Below, in pieces: positions 32,601 through 40,734 of a stretch of 64,000 nucleotides of DNA. Each line of letters opens with the position of its first letter. Within the stretch, counting starts at the first letter, position 1. The stretch is from Geopseudomonas sagittaria (GTDB taxonomy: Bacteria > Pseudomonadota > Gammaproteobacteria > Pseudomonadales > Pseudomonadaceae): the NCBI RefSeq assembly GCF_900115715.1, contig NZ_FOXM01000007.1, forward strand, positions 62,001 through 126,000. Reading direction: 5' to 3'. Both the position numbers and the translations under genes were made by a program. The notes beneath the pieces were generated by a model, which did not search any database, had not been told where the DNA came from, and saw nothing but the letters and a program-made list of their open reading frames with translations.

Positions 32601-33565
32601 CCAGCTTCCGCCAGAGCATCGCCCAGGTGCAGAGCAGCAATGGCATCGTCAACCTGACGATCCTGGCGATCATCGCCGACAACGACAACGTGTTCGGCTC
32701 GGGGGATCCCGGCGAGAGCTACGTGCCGCTCTCGGTCAGCGATATCCGCGTCTACGATGCGCTGGGCAATGACGTGACCGGTTCGGTCACGCTGGTCGAC
32801 AACGGCGACTCGATCACCATCCGGGGGATGTACGACGACTGGAGCTACGAAGTCAGTTCGGCTACCCAGTTCAGCGCACTGCAGGTGACGGGGGCTGCTG
32901 GCGGTTCGTCCTTTGCCCTCGGTCCGTTCAGCTACTCGCAGGTGATTCCCGATCAGCCCATCGAGCTGTCCTACCAGATCCATGCCAGCGATGGCGATGG
33001 CGATGCGGTCTTCAGCAGTCTGCAGGCTACGCTCTACCCTCGGACCGATACCCTGGAGGGCGATGCCGGCAGCAACAGCCTGTCGGGCACCGCCGGTGCG
33101 GACTGGATTTTCGGTCATGACGGCAACGATAGCCTGAGCGGGCTGCTCGGCGACGATGCGCTGTCCGGCGGTGCCGGTGACGACATCCTCAATGGCGGGC
33201 AGGGCAATGACCTGCTGTCGGGTGGTGCCGGCGCGGATACCTTTGTCTGGAGCTCCGGCGACACCGGGATCGACCGCATCACCGACTTCACTCCAGGCGA
33301 GGATCACCTGGACCTGTCCGACCTGCTGGTGGGAGTCGACGGCGCGCTCGATTCACCGGAACTGGCCAGCTCGCTGACCGGTTATCTCAACATGGCCTTC
33401 GGTGCCAGCACCACCATCACCGTCAACCCGGATGCGGCCGGGCCGCTGCCGGCGAACCAGTCGATCGTGCTGGAAGGCATCGACCTGTCCCAGGTCTACG
33501 GCTCCAGCGATGAGGCCACCATCATCCAGGGCATGCTCGACGACGGCTCGCTGAAAGTCGTGTGA
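26660..33565 (+). CDS. LapA-type RTX biofilm adhesin
   Basis: A 2301-residue giant surface adhesin. Residues 1-110 form the retention module that plugs the LapE channel (MATLIGIVRLVVGEVFAV, then GEGDRVYVGEQLLTGGGGAV). A glycine-rich linker carries Thr118-Ala-Ala-Gly121, the LapG cleavage motif. Six composite Ig-like units of 237-248 residues follow, each beginning near DDVPTA. After a non-repeated domain come RTX nonapeptides (GHDGNDSLSG, GGAGDDILNG, GGQGNDLLSG) and the C-terminal secretion region with ITDFTPGEDHLDLSDLL. GGAGG eight bases upstream fixes the start at 26660. It is much shorter than the LapA of P. fluorescens or P. putida, so it may be a compact LapA or a MapA-like second adhesin. 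Confidence 0.93.
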   Translation: MATLIGIVRLVVGEVFAVAADGGKRQLGEGDRVYVGEQLLTGGGGAVAIRLVNGGELTVGRDSSLRLDNQLLAGEDARAAIQSATPEHAPSALELAEVAEAQQAIAAGVDPTLSLPATAAGPGGGGAGSGGGGISFVLLDETAERVDPNIGYPTGPLAFAPLFPEVFPAGADESPESFPALIIEYFADATGQVLVQRGFVDEAALPGGSQAQSNAETSYGRISISSPDGIAAVQVLDKNGNWVDVMDGGTVQGQYGTLVVAPNGSWVFTLDSSAPHPGATLTGTDDQFQQSFQVRVIDNDGDVSPPATLVIDIADDGPTAFADSNAVLEGDVVTGNVLTDGADDEFGADGPSAGGGVVGVRVAGADTTTAVTGGVGVGMSISGLYGTLTLQANGSYSYDGNPNVVPETGATEVFVYTIRDGDGDLSTTTLTISLSDSALRVNGEDDLSVNEAALASGSNPLSTAETIAGTVADNVQGGTGPYTYALQGSGTGSYGTLTFNADGSYSYTLTQPYDTSPDANNSAHTENNAETFTFVVTDANGNTQTGTITIDIVDDVPTAQADLNSVVEGDAVSGNVLSDGAADKFGADGPAAGGGVVGVRAAGADTSTAVTGGVGMSIGGLYGTLTLAADGSYTYTSTPNTVPLAGASDVFVYTIKDGDGDLSTTTLTINLSDGGLRVNDEGDLSVNEAALASGSNPLSTAETIAGTVADNVQGGTGPYTYALQGSGTGSYGTLTFNADGSYSYTLTQPYDTSPDANNSAHTENNAETFTFVVTDANGNTQTGTITIDIVDDVPTAQADLNSVVEGAAVSGNVLSDGTADVFGADGPAAGGGVVGVRAAGSDTSTAVTSGVGTTISGLYGTLTLAANGSYTYSSTPNAVPPAGASDVFVYTIKDGDGDLSTTTLTINLSDGGLSAPADQDVRVYENALDLVKDGLDLAPGTVTGSLPGSTGETDADNQLDAVGVVPLSYVLVSDAAGTYGTIQINLDGSYTYTLTSPYISGGANDGANIELGVDSFTYQVTDGHGNILTGTIRIDIVDDVPTAQADLNSVVEGAAVSGNVLTDGTADVFGADGPAAGGGVVGVRAAGSDTATAVTSGVGTTISGLYGTLTLAADGSYTYTSTPDKVPLAGASDVFVYTIKDGDGDLATTTLTISLSDSGLSAPVDQDVLVYENALDLLQDGADLAPGTVTGSLSGSTGETDADNQLDAVGVVPLSYVLVGEAAGTYGTIEINPNGSYTYTLTSPYTSAGDANDGANVEAGVDTFTYQVTDGNGNTLTGTIRIDIVDDVPTAHADLNSVVEGAAVSGNVLSDGSADVFGADGPAAGGGVVGVRAAGSDTSTAVTGGVGTTISGLYGTLTLAANGSYTYTSTPNAVPPAGASDVFVYTIKDGDGDLSTTTLTINLSDGGLTAPADQDVRVYENALDLVKDGLDLAPGTVTGSLPGSSGETDADNQLNATGVGTLTYALVGEAAGAYGTIQIDADGSYTYTLTKPYTSSPDANDGANVEAGADSFTYQVTDGYGNTQTGTIHIDIVDDVPTAHANIDAVIEGDVVSGNVLTDGVGDVFGADGPAAGGGVVGVRAAGSDTTTAVTSGVGTTISGLYGTLTLAADGSYTYTSTPNAVPLAGASDVFVYTIKDGDGDLSTTTLTIYLIDSGLYAPDDHDVRVYEHALDLVKDGQDLAPGTVTGSLPGSNGETDANNQLNAIGMGTLTYALVGEAAGAYGTIKINADGSYTYTLTKPYTSSPDANDGANVEAGADSFTYQVTDGYGNTQTGTIHIDIVDDVPRAFLPEHVMQVDQVSETRSISGDLRFAEAAGADGVGDVAFTFTEGALALDANGNRITLDDQQLYLYYGADNTQLVAKTGPNGDVGFTIDIDAATDSYTLTTFGVLSNDTSTILSNLSGVGSAGNVNFKGLIDIGGTLQDVLMSSTSGSINSTPTDVAVGNQWISTAENIRFDFLNDLAVNAQSSTGFSYSSHNLISSFRQSIAQVQSSNGIVNLTILAIIADNDNVFGSGDPGESYVPLSVSDIRVYDALGNDVTGSVTLVDNGDSITIRGMYDDWSYEVSSATQFSALQVTGAAGGSSFALGPFSYSQVIPDQPIELSYQIHASDGDGDAVFSSLQATLYPRTDTLEGDAGSNSLSGTAGADWIFGHDGNDSLSGLLGDDALSGGAGDDILNGGQGNDLLSGGAGADTFVWSSGDTGIDRITDFTPGEDHLDLSDLLVGVDGALDSPELASSLTGYLNMAFGASTTITVNPDAAGPLPANQSIVLEGIDLSQVYGSSDEATIIQGMLDDGSLKVV
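27602..32002 (+). repeat. Six tandem composite Ig-like repeats inside the adhesin gene
   Basis: Unit starts (DDVP/DDGP codons) are at 27602, 28319, 29030, 29771, 30515 and 31259, with the array ending where the same motif recurs at 32003. The periods are 717, 711, 741 and then three of 744 bases. Each unit pairs a subdomain with FGADGPAAGGGVVGVRAAG with one carrying GTYGTI..GSYTYTL. Neighbouring units share stretches of nearly identical DNA. Confidence 0.92.
33094..33240 (+). repeat. RTX calcium-binding nonapeptide repeats
   Basis: These bases encode consecutive GGxGxDxLx-type repeats (such as GGAGDDILN and GGQGNDLLS) near the adhesin C-terminus. They are expected to bind calcium and fold outside the cell. 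Confidence 0.88.
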
Positions 33566-33580
33566 GTCTTGCGACCGCTG

Positions 33581-33614
33581 CCGCCCCTTGCCTGTGTGGA
33601 AGGGGCGGTTTCTT
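33581..33614 (+). terminator. Terminator of the adhesin gene
   Basis: CCGCCCCTT and AAGGGGCGG form a nine-bp stem with a ten-base loop, followed by TTTCTT. It lies 16 bases after the adhesin stop codon and separates it from the small gene downstream. Confidence 0.85.
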
Positions 33615-33736
33615 GTGTGGCAGTTTCGGCAATGCGCGCGACAGGCAGTGGTGGTGGCGAACGCTCCGGGGATAAGCTCGACGCCAGAATTGGCCGCGGG
33701 CGCTCCGGTCAGATCCGGATCAGGGGAGGGGAAGGG

Positions 33737-34078
33737 ATGATCTACGTGCAACATGATGAGCAGGGGCAGTTGCTGCGGGTCGAGATGGAGCCCTTTGCCG
33801 GCATGACCAGAGCCCTGCCGGTGATGGATGAGCAGGTGCAGGCCTGGCTCACCCGCGAGGAGCTGCGCACGCGCCTGAGCCGCCTCAAGGACTCCGACCT
33901 CGAGCTGATTCGCGTGCTGGAGGATCTGGTGGCGGTACTGGTCGAGCGTGGGGTGATCCGCTACACCGACCTGCCCGAGGCGGCGCAGCGCAAGCTGCAG
34001 GCGCGTGCCGAGGTGCGCGCCGGGCTTGGTGGCCTGAGCGGTCTGCTCGGCGACGAGGACGAGCAGCATCTCATCTGA
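33737..34078 (+). CDS. Small conserved Pseudomonas protein of unknown function
   Basis: A 113-residue acidic soluble protein beginning MIYVQHDEQGQLLRVEMEPF and containing LKDSDLELIRVLEDLVAVL and TDLPEAAQRKL. It resembles short Pseudomonas proteins often labelled 'tryptophan synthase subunit beta-like', but it has no TrpB fold or PLP site, so that label is uninformative. A strong AGGGGAGGGG precedes the ATG. It lies between the adhesin terminator and the convergent lapD, with 32 bases between stops. A role in the Lap system is possible but rests only on position. Confidence 0.75.
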   Translation: MIYVQHDEQGQLLRVEMEPFAGMTRALPVMDEQVQAWLTREELRTRLSRLKDSDLELIRVLEDLVAVLVERGVIRYTDLPEAAQRKLQARAEVRAGLGGLSGLLGDEDEQHLI

Positions 34079-34110
34079 GTGCTTATCGCCGAACTCTTCT
34101 CATCCGCGTC

Positions 34111-36117
34111 TCATCCGAGCTCTTCCGGCGCATCGGACGGCAGGCAGCCTTGGTGTGGTGAGGCTGCACGGTGCCCCGGCCAGGGCGCCGGCGCGCCGAT
34201 CAGGCGGCCCATCACCCCGTGGATGCCGAGTTCCTGCAGGGCGCGTGCTTCGCCCTCGCGCTCGACCATTTCCGCGATCAGCGGCAGGTCGATGTTGTGG
34301 GTGGCGCGGCGGATGGCGTCGATGAACACCCGCTTGTCCGCCTCCCGGTCCAGTCCGTGGATGAAGCTGCCGTCGATCTTCAGGTAGGCCAGGGCGAGAT
34401 GGGTCAGGTTGCCGATCAAGCTGAAGCGTCCGCCGAAATGCTGCAGGCCGATCTGGTAGCCGGTTTCACGGAGCGACTGGCAGAGCGGTAGCAGCTGCTC
34501 CGCGATCGGCAGGCTGCGCTCGTCCAGTTCCAGGGTCAGCAGATGGGCCGCCTGGGGGTGCTCGCGCAGGGTGTGGAGAATCAGCGCCATGCTGATCTGG
34601 TCGTGCAGGGTGGCGCTGGACAGGCTCAGCGCCAGTGGTCGCGGGTGCTGGTCGAGATGCGCCAGGGCGTGTTCGAGCATCAGCTGATCGAGCCGCGGCA
34701 TCCAGCCGAGGCGGGCGACCCAGGGCAGGAAGATGCCGGCGGGAATGGCCTGACCCTGGGCATCGAGCAGACGGGCCAGCACCTTGTGGTGCAGGATCGC
34801 CGCATGGTCGTCGCAGCGCACGACGGGCTGGAAGAACAGCTGCAACTTGCCCTGGCCGAGGGCATCATCCAGCCAGGCGCGCCATTCGTGCTGGTCGAGG
34901 CCTGCGCCGCCTTCGTAGTTGTCCAGGCGCTCCCAGGGTTTGTCCGGGCTGTTCTGGGCCTGGGCCAGTGCCTGGTCGGCACGCGCGAGGACCCGTTGCT
35001 CGGTTTCGCCGGGATGGAACACGCACAGGCCGACATGGGCCAGCGGCGCGCCGTCGCTGGCCTCGGTGCTGCGCAGGCTGTCCAGGGCGGCGTCGAGCTC
35101 GCTGGCCAGTTGATCGGCTTCGCTGCTGCTCTGGCCGGGCATGAGCAAGGCGAACTCGCCGCCGCGGGTGCGTGCGGCAAGCCAGTCGGGATGGCCGTGC
35201 TGGGTGCTCAGGCGCTGCAGCAGTTCGCCGATGGCGCACAGCAGCGCATCGCTGCGTGCGCCTCCCAGGCGCTGGTTGAGGCCGGCCAGATCATTGACCC
35301 GCAGGAGCAGCAGATAGCCGGCCGCGGTCTGTTCGCCGGCGACCAGCTGGCTGCTCAGACGCATGTCGAAGCGGCGCCGGTTGGCCAGGCCGGTGAGGCT
35401 GTCCTGATAGGCTTCGCGGGCCAGGTCCTCGCTGTGCTGCGCGGCCTCGGCGAACAGGCTGCGCAGCTTTTCCACCATCTGGTTCATCGCCAGCACCACG
35501 CGGCGCAGTTCGGGCGTGCGCGGCAGCTGCGGCAGACTGATGAATTCGCGCCGGCTGATGGCCTGGGCCTGCTGCACCATGCCGTCGAGCGGGCGCAACT
35601 GCTGGCGCAGCAGCCAGCCGCCGAGGGCGGCGCTGAGCAGGCCGCAGAGCAGCAGCCAGGACAGGCTGCCCATGGCGCTGTCCCACAGGCGGGCGACGGC
35701 GAACTGCGGATGGCTGACCACCTCGACCCGGGCCGCCTGCTCCCAGCCGCGCATGATCAGGGCTTCGCCGCTTGCCGGCTGCAGATCGACCAGGCTGCCG
35801 AACCAGTTCGGCACGGCGTCGCTACCGGGAGTCATCTGTCGCTCGACGATGAGGCTGTCGTCGTCGGCACGCTGCACGCGGATGCTGGCGTAGTAGCCGC
35901 TGTCGAAGATCGAGTTGACCATCAGCTCGACCATCGCCGGATCGTCGATGTGCGGGGTCAGCGACAGGCCCAGCGCCGTGGCCGCGTCCTGGGCGTGCGA
36001 GCGCAGCTGGCTGATCATCTGTTCACGCGAGCTTTCCAGGCTGGTAACGAAACTGCCGGTGAAGGCCACCAGCAGGAACAGGCAGATGGCGATGAACAGT
36101 TGCTTCAACAGGGACAT
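34111..36117 (-). CDS. lapD: c-di-GMP receptor LapD (degenerate GGDEF-EAL)
   Basis: A 668-residue inner-membrane receptor that, when bound to c-di-GMP, holds the protease LapG away from the adhesin. Membrane helices lie at about 5-25 and 150-170. The periplasmic domain between them includes Trp125 (RGWEQ), the residue that contacts LapG in P. fluorescens LapD. HAMP, a degenerate GGDEF (RGGEF at 318-322) and a degenerate EAL (KVLARL at 445-450) follow. It should therefore bind rather than make or break c-di-GMP. lapG ends 14 bases upstream. Confidence 0.95.
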   Translation of the reverse strand: MSLLKQLFIAICLFLLVAFTGSFVTSLESSREQMISQLRSHAQDAATALGLSLTPHIDDPAMVELMVNSIFDSGYYASIRVQRADDDSLIVERQMTPGSDAVPNWFGSLVDLQPASGEALIMRGWEQAARVEVVSHPQFAVARLWDSAMGSLSWLLLCGLLSAALGGWLLRQQLRPLDGMVQQAQAISRREFISLPQLPRTPELRRVVLAMNQMVEKLRSLFAEAAQHSEDLAREAYQDSLTGLANRRRFDMRLSSQLVAGEQTAAGYLLLLRVNDLAGLNQRLGGARSDALLCAIGELLQRLSTQHGHPDWLAARTRGGEFALLMPGQSSSEADQLASELDAALDSLRSTEASDGAPLAHVGLCVFHPGETEQRVLARADQALAQAQNSPDKPWERLDNYEGGAGLDQHEWRAWLDDALGQGKLQLFFQPVVRCDDHAAILHHKVLARLLDAQGQAIPAGIFLPWVARLGWMPRLDQLMLEHALAHLDQHPRPLALSLSSATLHDQISMALILHTLREHPQAAHLLTLELDERSLPIAEQLLPLCQSLRETGYQIGLQHFGGRFSLIGNLTHLALAYLKIDGSFIHGLDREADKRVFIDAIRRATHNIDLPLIAEMVEREGEARALQELGIHGVMGRLIGAPAPWPGHRAASPHQGCLPSDAPEELG

Positions 36118-36131
36118 GGAGCCTCCTAGCC

Positions 36132-36827
36132 TCAGTTCGAGGCAAAGCCTTCGGCGTGCATCTTCTTCAGCAGGTCCTGCCAGCGCGACAGATTCTTGCT
36201 GTCGCCACCCTGCCTGCCACCGCCGGGGCCGGGCAGCCAGAGGCCTTCGGCGTTGAAGGCATACACGGGCAGCAGGTCGCGGCGTTGCGAAGCAGGGCGG
36301 ATCTCGCTGGTCAGGTTGTCCAGCACCAATGGGTCGCTGGTCGGTGTGGCGTACCAGGTCAGCACCATGTGCGCCTGGTTCAGTTCCAGCGCCTTGACGT
36401 AGGTGATGCGCAGCTTGTCGCTGGGCACGCCAAGGCGGCGCAGTGTCAGGTACTTGGCGATCGCATAGTCCTCGCAGTCGCCGGCGCCCTTGACCAACGC
36501 CTCGACCGGGGTTGCCCAGTAGTCGATCTGCTGCCAGGTGCGCGCGTCGTCGATGAACAGCAGGCTGCGGTTGAAGAAGGCGTTCACCGCGTGCAGCTGT
36601 GCCTGTTCGTCCAGCTTGGTGCCGGTGCTGAGCAGGTCGGCCCACTCCTGCAGACGCTCCCGGCCGGGGCCGAGGGCGCCATGCTGTTGTTCGGCCAGCT
36701 GGATGATCCGCGCAAAATCCCCCCAGGCGTGTGCTCGGAAGCCTAGCAGCAGGCCGGCGAGCAGGCACAGGGTCGTCAGTACGCGCCTGCCCTCCAGCTG
36801 TAGCGGGATCATCCCTTGCGGCTCCAT
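36132..36827 (-). CDS. lapG: Periplasmic adhesin protease LapG
   Basis: A 231-residue transglutaminase-like cysteine protease that cuts LapA-type adhesins at a TAAG site and releases them from the cell. The triad is visible: Cys118 in GAGDCEDY, His153 in NQAHMVLTW and Asp170 in LVLDNL. Asp117 and Glu119 beside the cysteine match the calcium ligands known in LapG. A hydrophobic export signal precedes AHAWGDF. In-frame ATG codons at 36854 and 36812 are alternatives. The lapG-lapD order is the usual one. Confidence 0.94.
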   Translation of the reverse strand: MEPQGMIPLQLEGRRVLTTLCLLAGLLLGFRAHAWGDFARIIQLAEQQHGALGPGRERLQEWADLLSTGTKLDEQAQLHAVNAFFNRSLLFIDDARTWQQIDYWATPVEALVKGAGDCEDYAIAKYLTLRRLGVPSDKLRITYVKALELNQAHMVLTWYATPTSDPLVLDNLTSEIRPASQRRDLLPVYAFNAEGLWLPGPGGGRQGGDSKNLSRWQDLLKKMHAEGFASN

Positions 36828-36903
36828 CGACTGCCCTTGTCTTGCCGTTCCCAAGTGAGAATAGGCGCAATCGGCGCTGCCTGCTGGTCAGCGGGCGAGG
36901 CTT

Positions 36904-37305
36904 TCAGGGGCGGCCGAGGGTTTTCTGGCGCAGGATGTAGACGGTGACCAGCACGGCGCTGGTCAGCATGAACAGGCGCGCCGGCAGCAGCGGGACCAGA
37001 TAGCAGGACAGCAGGATGCTCGCCCACATCAGGCCGATGGCCCAGGCCTTGGCCTTGAGCGGAATGCCCTCGCCGTCGAGATAGTCGCGGATCCACGGGC
37101 CGAGGCGCGGGTGGGTGACCAGCCAGATGTACACGCGGCGCGAGCTGCGCACGAAGCAGGCGGCGGCCAGCAGCAGGAAGGGGGTGGTGGGCAGGACCGG
37201 CAGGAAGATGCCGATGACGCCGAGCACCACGCTGATCCAGCCGATGCCCAGCAGCAACCAGCGCAGCCAGGCATGACGAACCTCAGGATATTCGCGTGGC
37301 GCCAT
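36904..37305 (-). CDS. DUF454 (YbaN family) inner-membrane protein
   Basis: A 133-residue membrane protein with the DUF454 hallmark GIFLPVLPTTPFLLLAAACF followed by SSRRVYIWLVTHPRLGPWI. Three to four hydrophobic segments are present. The function is unknown. It starts ten bases after the UPF0149 gene and ends 76 bases before lapG, so the four genes from 37903 down to 34111 may be one transcript. Confidence 0.88.
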   Translation of the reverse strand: MAPREYPEVRHAWLRWLLLGIGWISVVLGVIGIFLPVLPTTPFLLLAAACFVRSSRRVYIWLVTHPRLGPWIRDYLDGEGIPLKAKAWAIGLMWASILLSCYLVPLLPARLFMLTSAVLVTVYILRQKTLGRP

Positions 37306-37315
37306 GCGGCGCGAC

Positions 37316-37903
37316 TCAGTGCTGGCGCGGCTTGAGCAGCGCGGGCTTCTCGTCGGGGGCCTGGCAGAGCAGGAACAGCGCGGTCAGCAGTTCGGGGATC
37401 TGGTCGATCATGTCGTCGACCAGGTCGCGGTCGCGGGCGATCTCGTCGAACTCCGGTTGCTCATCGAACAGGCCGGAACCGACCATGATCGGCAGCAGCA
37501 GCTCGCTGACCTCGTCCTCGGCATCCTCGAACCACACGCCTTCGCGCAGGAACACGCCTTCCATGAAGCCGATGCACCAGCCACGCAGGTCGGACTCGTC
37601 CGGCTCGTCGCCCAGATCGAGGTCGCAGGGCAGCTCCATGTCCTCGTCGCTGGCCAGCTGGCGACCGATGTGGGTCTTCAGCTGGATCAGGGTCTCTTCG
37701 ATCTCGGCCTTCTCGGCATCGCTGCGGTAGTGCGGTGGCTCGGCGAACAGGGCGTCGATCCACTCGCGCTCGGGCACCTGCTCGGGGCAGATGGACAGGG
37801 CGGTCAGGTAACCGTGGGCGGCCACGTAGTCCAGCGCTTCCTCATGCAGATCATCGGCATCGAGAAAGGCTTGCAGGCGGGAGAGTTGCTCGGCGAAGGA
37901 CAT
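37316..37903 (-). CDS. UPF0149 (YecA/YgfB-like) family protein
   Basis: A 195-residue acidic soluble protein with the UPF0149 patterns DYVAAHGYLTAL, RGWCIGFMEGVFL and SELLLPIMVGSG. There is no C-terminal SEC-C metal motif. Its function is unknown. It is divergent from recQ, with 124 bases between the start codons. Confidence 0.85.
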   Translation of the reverse strand: MSFAEQLSRLQAFLDADDLHEEALDYVAAHGYLTALSICPEQVPEREWIDALFAEPPHYRSDAEKAEIEETLIQLKTHIGRQLASDEDMELPCDLDLGDEPDESDLRGWCIGFMEGVFLREGVWFEDAEDEVSELLLPIMVGSGLFDEQPEFDEIARDRDLVDDMIDQIPELLTALFLLCQAPDEKPALLKPRQH

Positions 37904-37998
37904 CGGGACACTACCTCAAGACGGATGCGCGTCGATTGTAGACGAGCCGCACTGCGGCGGCTAGGCAAGTGGCGCACGGTAGAGCCGCGTGGCTGACG

Positions 37999-38004
37999 TA
38001 TAAT
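37999..38004 (+). promoter_or_regulatory. Consensus -10 element for recQ
   Basis: A perfect TATAAT lies 24 bases before the recQ ATG. The -35 position at 17-bp spacing (ACGGTA) is poor. GGAGG at 38019-38023 is the ribosome site. Confidence 0.6.
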
Positions 38005-38027
38005 GCGCGGCTTCACCTGGAGGCACC

Positions 38028-40169
<2,142 letters not shown>

Positions 40170-40192
40170 GTTCGCCATTCCCCTGAGTTGCG

Positions 40193-40210
40193 GGCGCCGT
40201 CTCCGGCGCC
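40193..40210 (+). terminator. Weak hairpin after recQ
   Basis: GGCGCCG and CGGCGCC form a seven-bp stem with a four-base loop, but no T-run follows. Termination is uncertain. Confidence 0.3.
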
Positions 40211-40253
40211 GCCCAGCCTTGCGTCGTGCGCGGCAGGCGGTGGTTGCAGATGA

Positions 40254-40288
40254 ATACTTAGTAAGCTAATAATTAGCTCATTGAGTAT
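40254..40288. promoter_or_regulatory. Probable MarR operator (35-bp palindrome)
   Basis: The core AGCTAAT-a-ATTAGCT is a perfect 7-1-7 palindrome centred on base 40271. Outer arms ATACT and AGTAT share the same centre, so 14 of 17 pairs match. It ends 13 bases before the marR start, in an unusually AT-rich patch, where a repressor would block the promoter of marR and the MFS gene. Confidence 0.7.
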
Positions 40289-40301
40289 CTGGAGCTAAAC
40301 C

Positions 40302-40733
40302 ATGGCCCATTCCGATCATCGTTTCGGTGCCGACATCGCCCTGCTGGCGCGTACCTGGCGCGCCGAACTGGATCGCCGCCTCAGCCATCTCGGCCTGTCG
40401 CAGGCCCGCTGGCTGGTGCTGCTGCATCTGGCGCGCTATGCGCAGGCGCCGACGCAGAGCGAGCTGGCGGCCAAGGTCGGCGTCGAGTGCGCAACCCTGG
40501 CGCGTCTGCTCGATGGCCTCGAGGCGCAGCAGCTGGTGCGGCGGGTGACGGTGGCCGAGGACCGCCGGGCCAAGCGCATCGAGCTGTTGCCGGGCACCGA
40601 GACGCTGATCGCACAGATCGAGGCCATCGCCAGCGAGCTGCGCGGCGAGATCCTCGCCAATATCGACCAGCAGGATCTGGAGGTGTGCCAGCGCGTGTTG
40701 GGCCAGATGCAGGCCAACCTGGAGCGGCGCTGA
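40302..40733 (+). CDS. MarR-family transcriptional regulator
   Basis: A 143-residue winged-helix repressor. The DNA-binding part includes QSELAAKVGVECATLARLLDGLEAQQLVRR followed by the wing VAEDRRAKRIEL, which carries the DRR pattern of MarR proteins. It sits just downstream of a 35-bp palindrome and one base before the MFS gene. It is therefore likely to repress its own operon and respond to a compound exported by the MFS pump. GGAG lies seven bases before the ATG. Confidence 0.92.
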   Translation: MAHSDHRFGADIALLARTWRAELDRRLSHLGLSQARWLVLLHLARYAQAPTQSELAAKVGVECATLARLLDGLEAQQLVRRVTVAEDRRAKRIELLPGTETLIAQIEAIASELRGEILANIDQQDLEVCQRVLGQMQANLERR

Positions 40734-40734
40734 C

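Noticed and set aside
30932..33307. A 791-codon minus-strand open frame opposite the adhesin repeats.
   Set aside because: Its internal repeats merely mirror the adhesin repeat array, and it has no ribosome site or recognisable domain.
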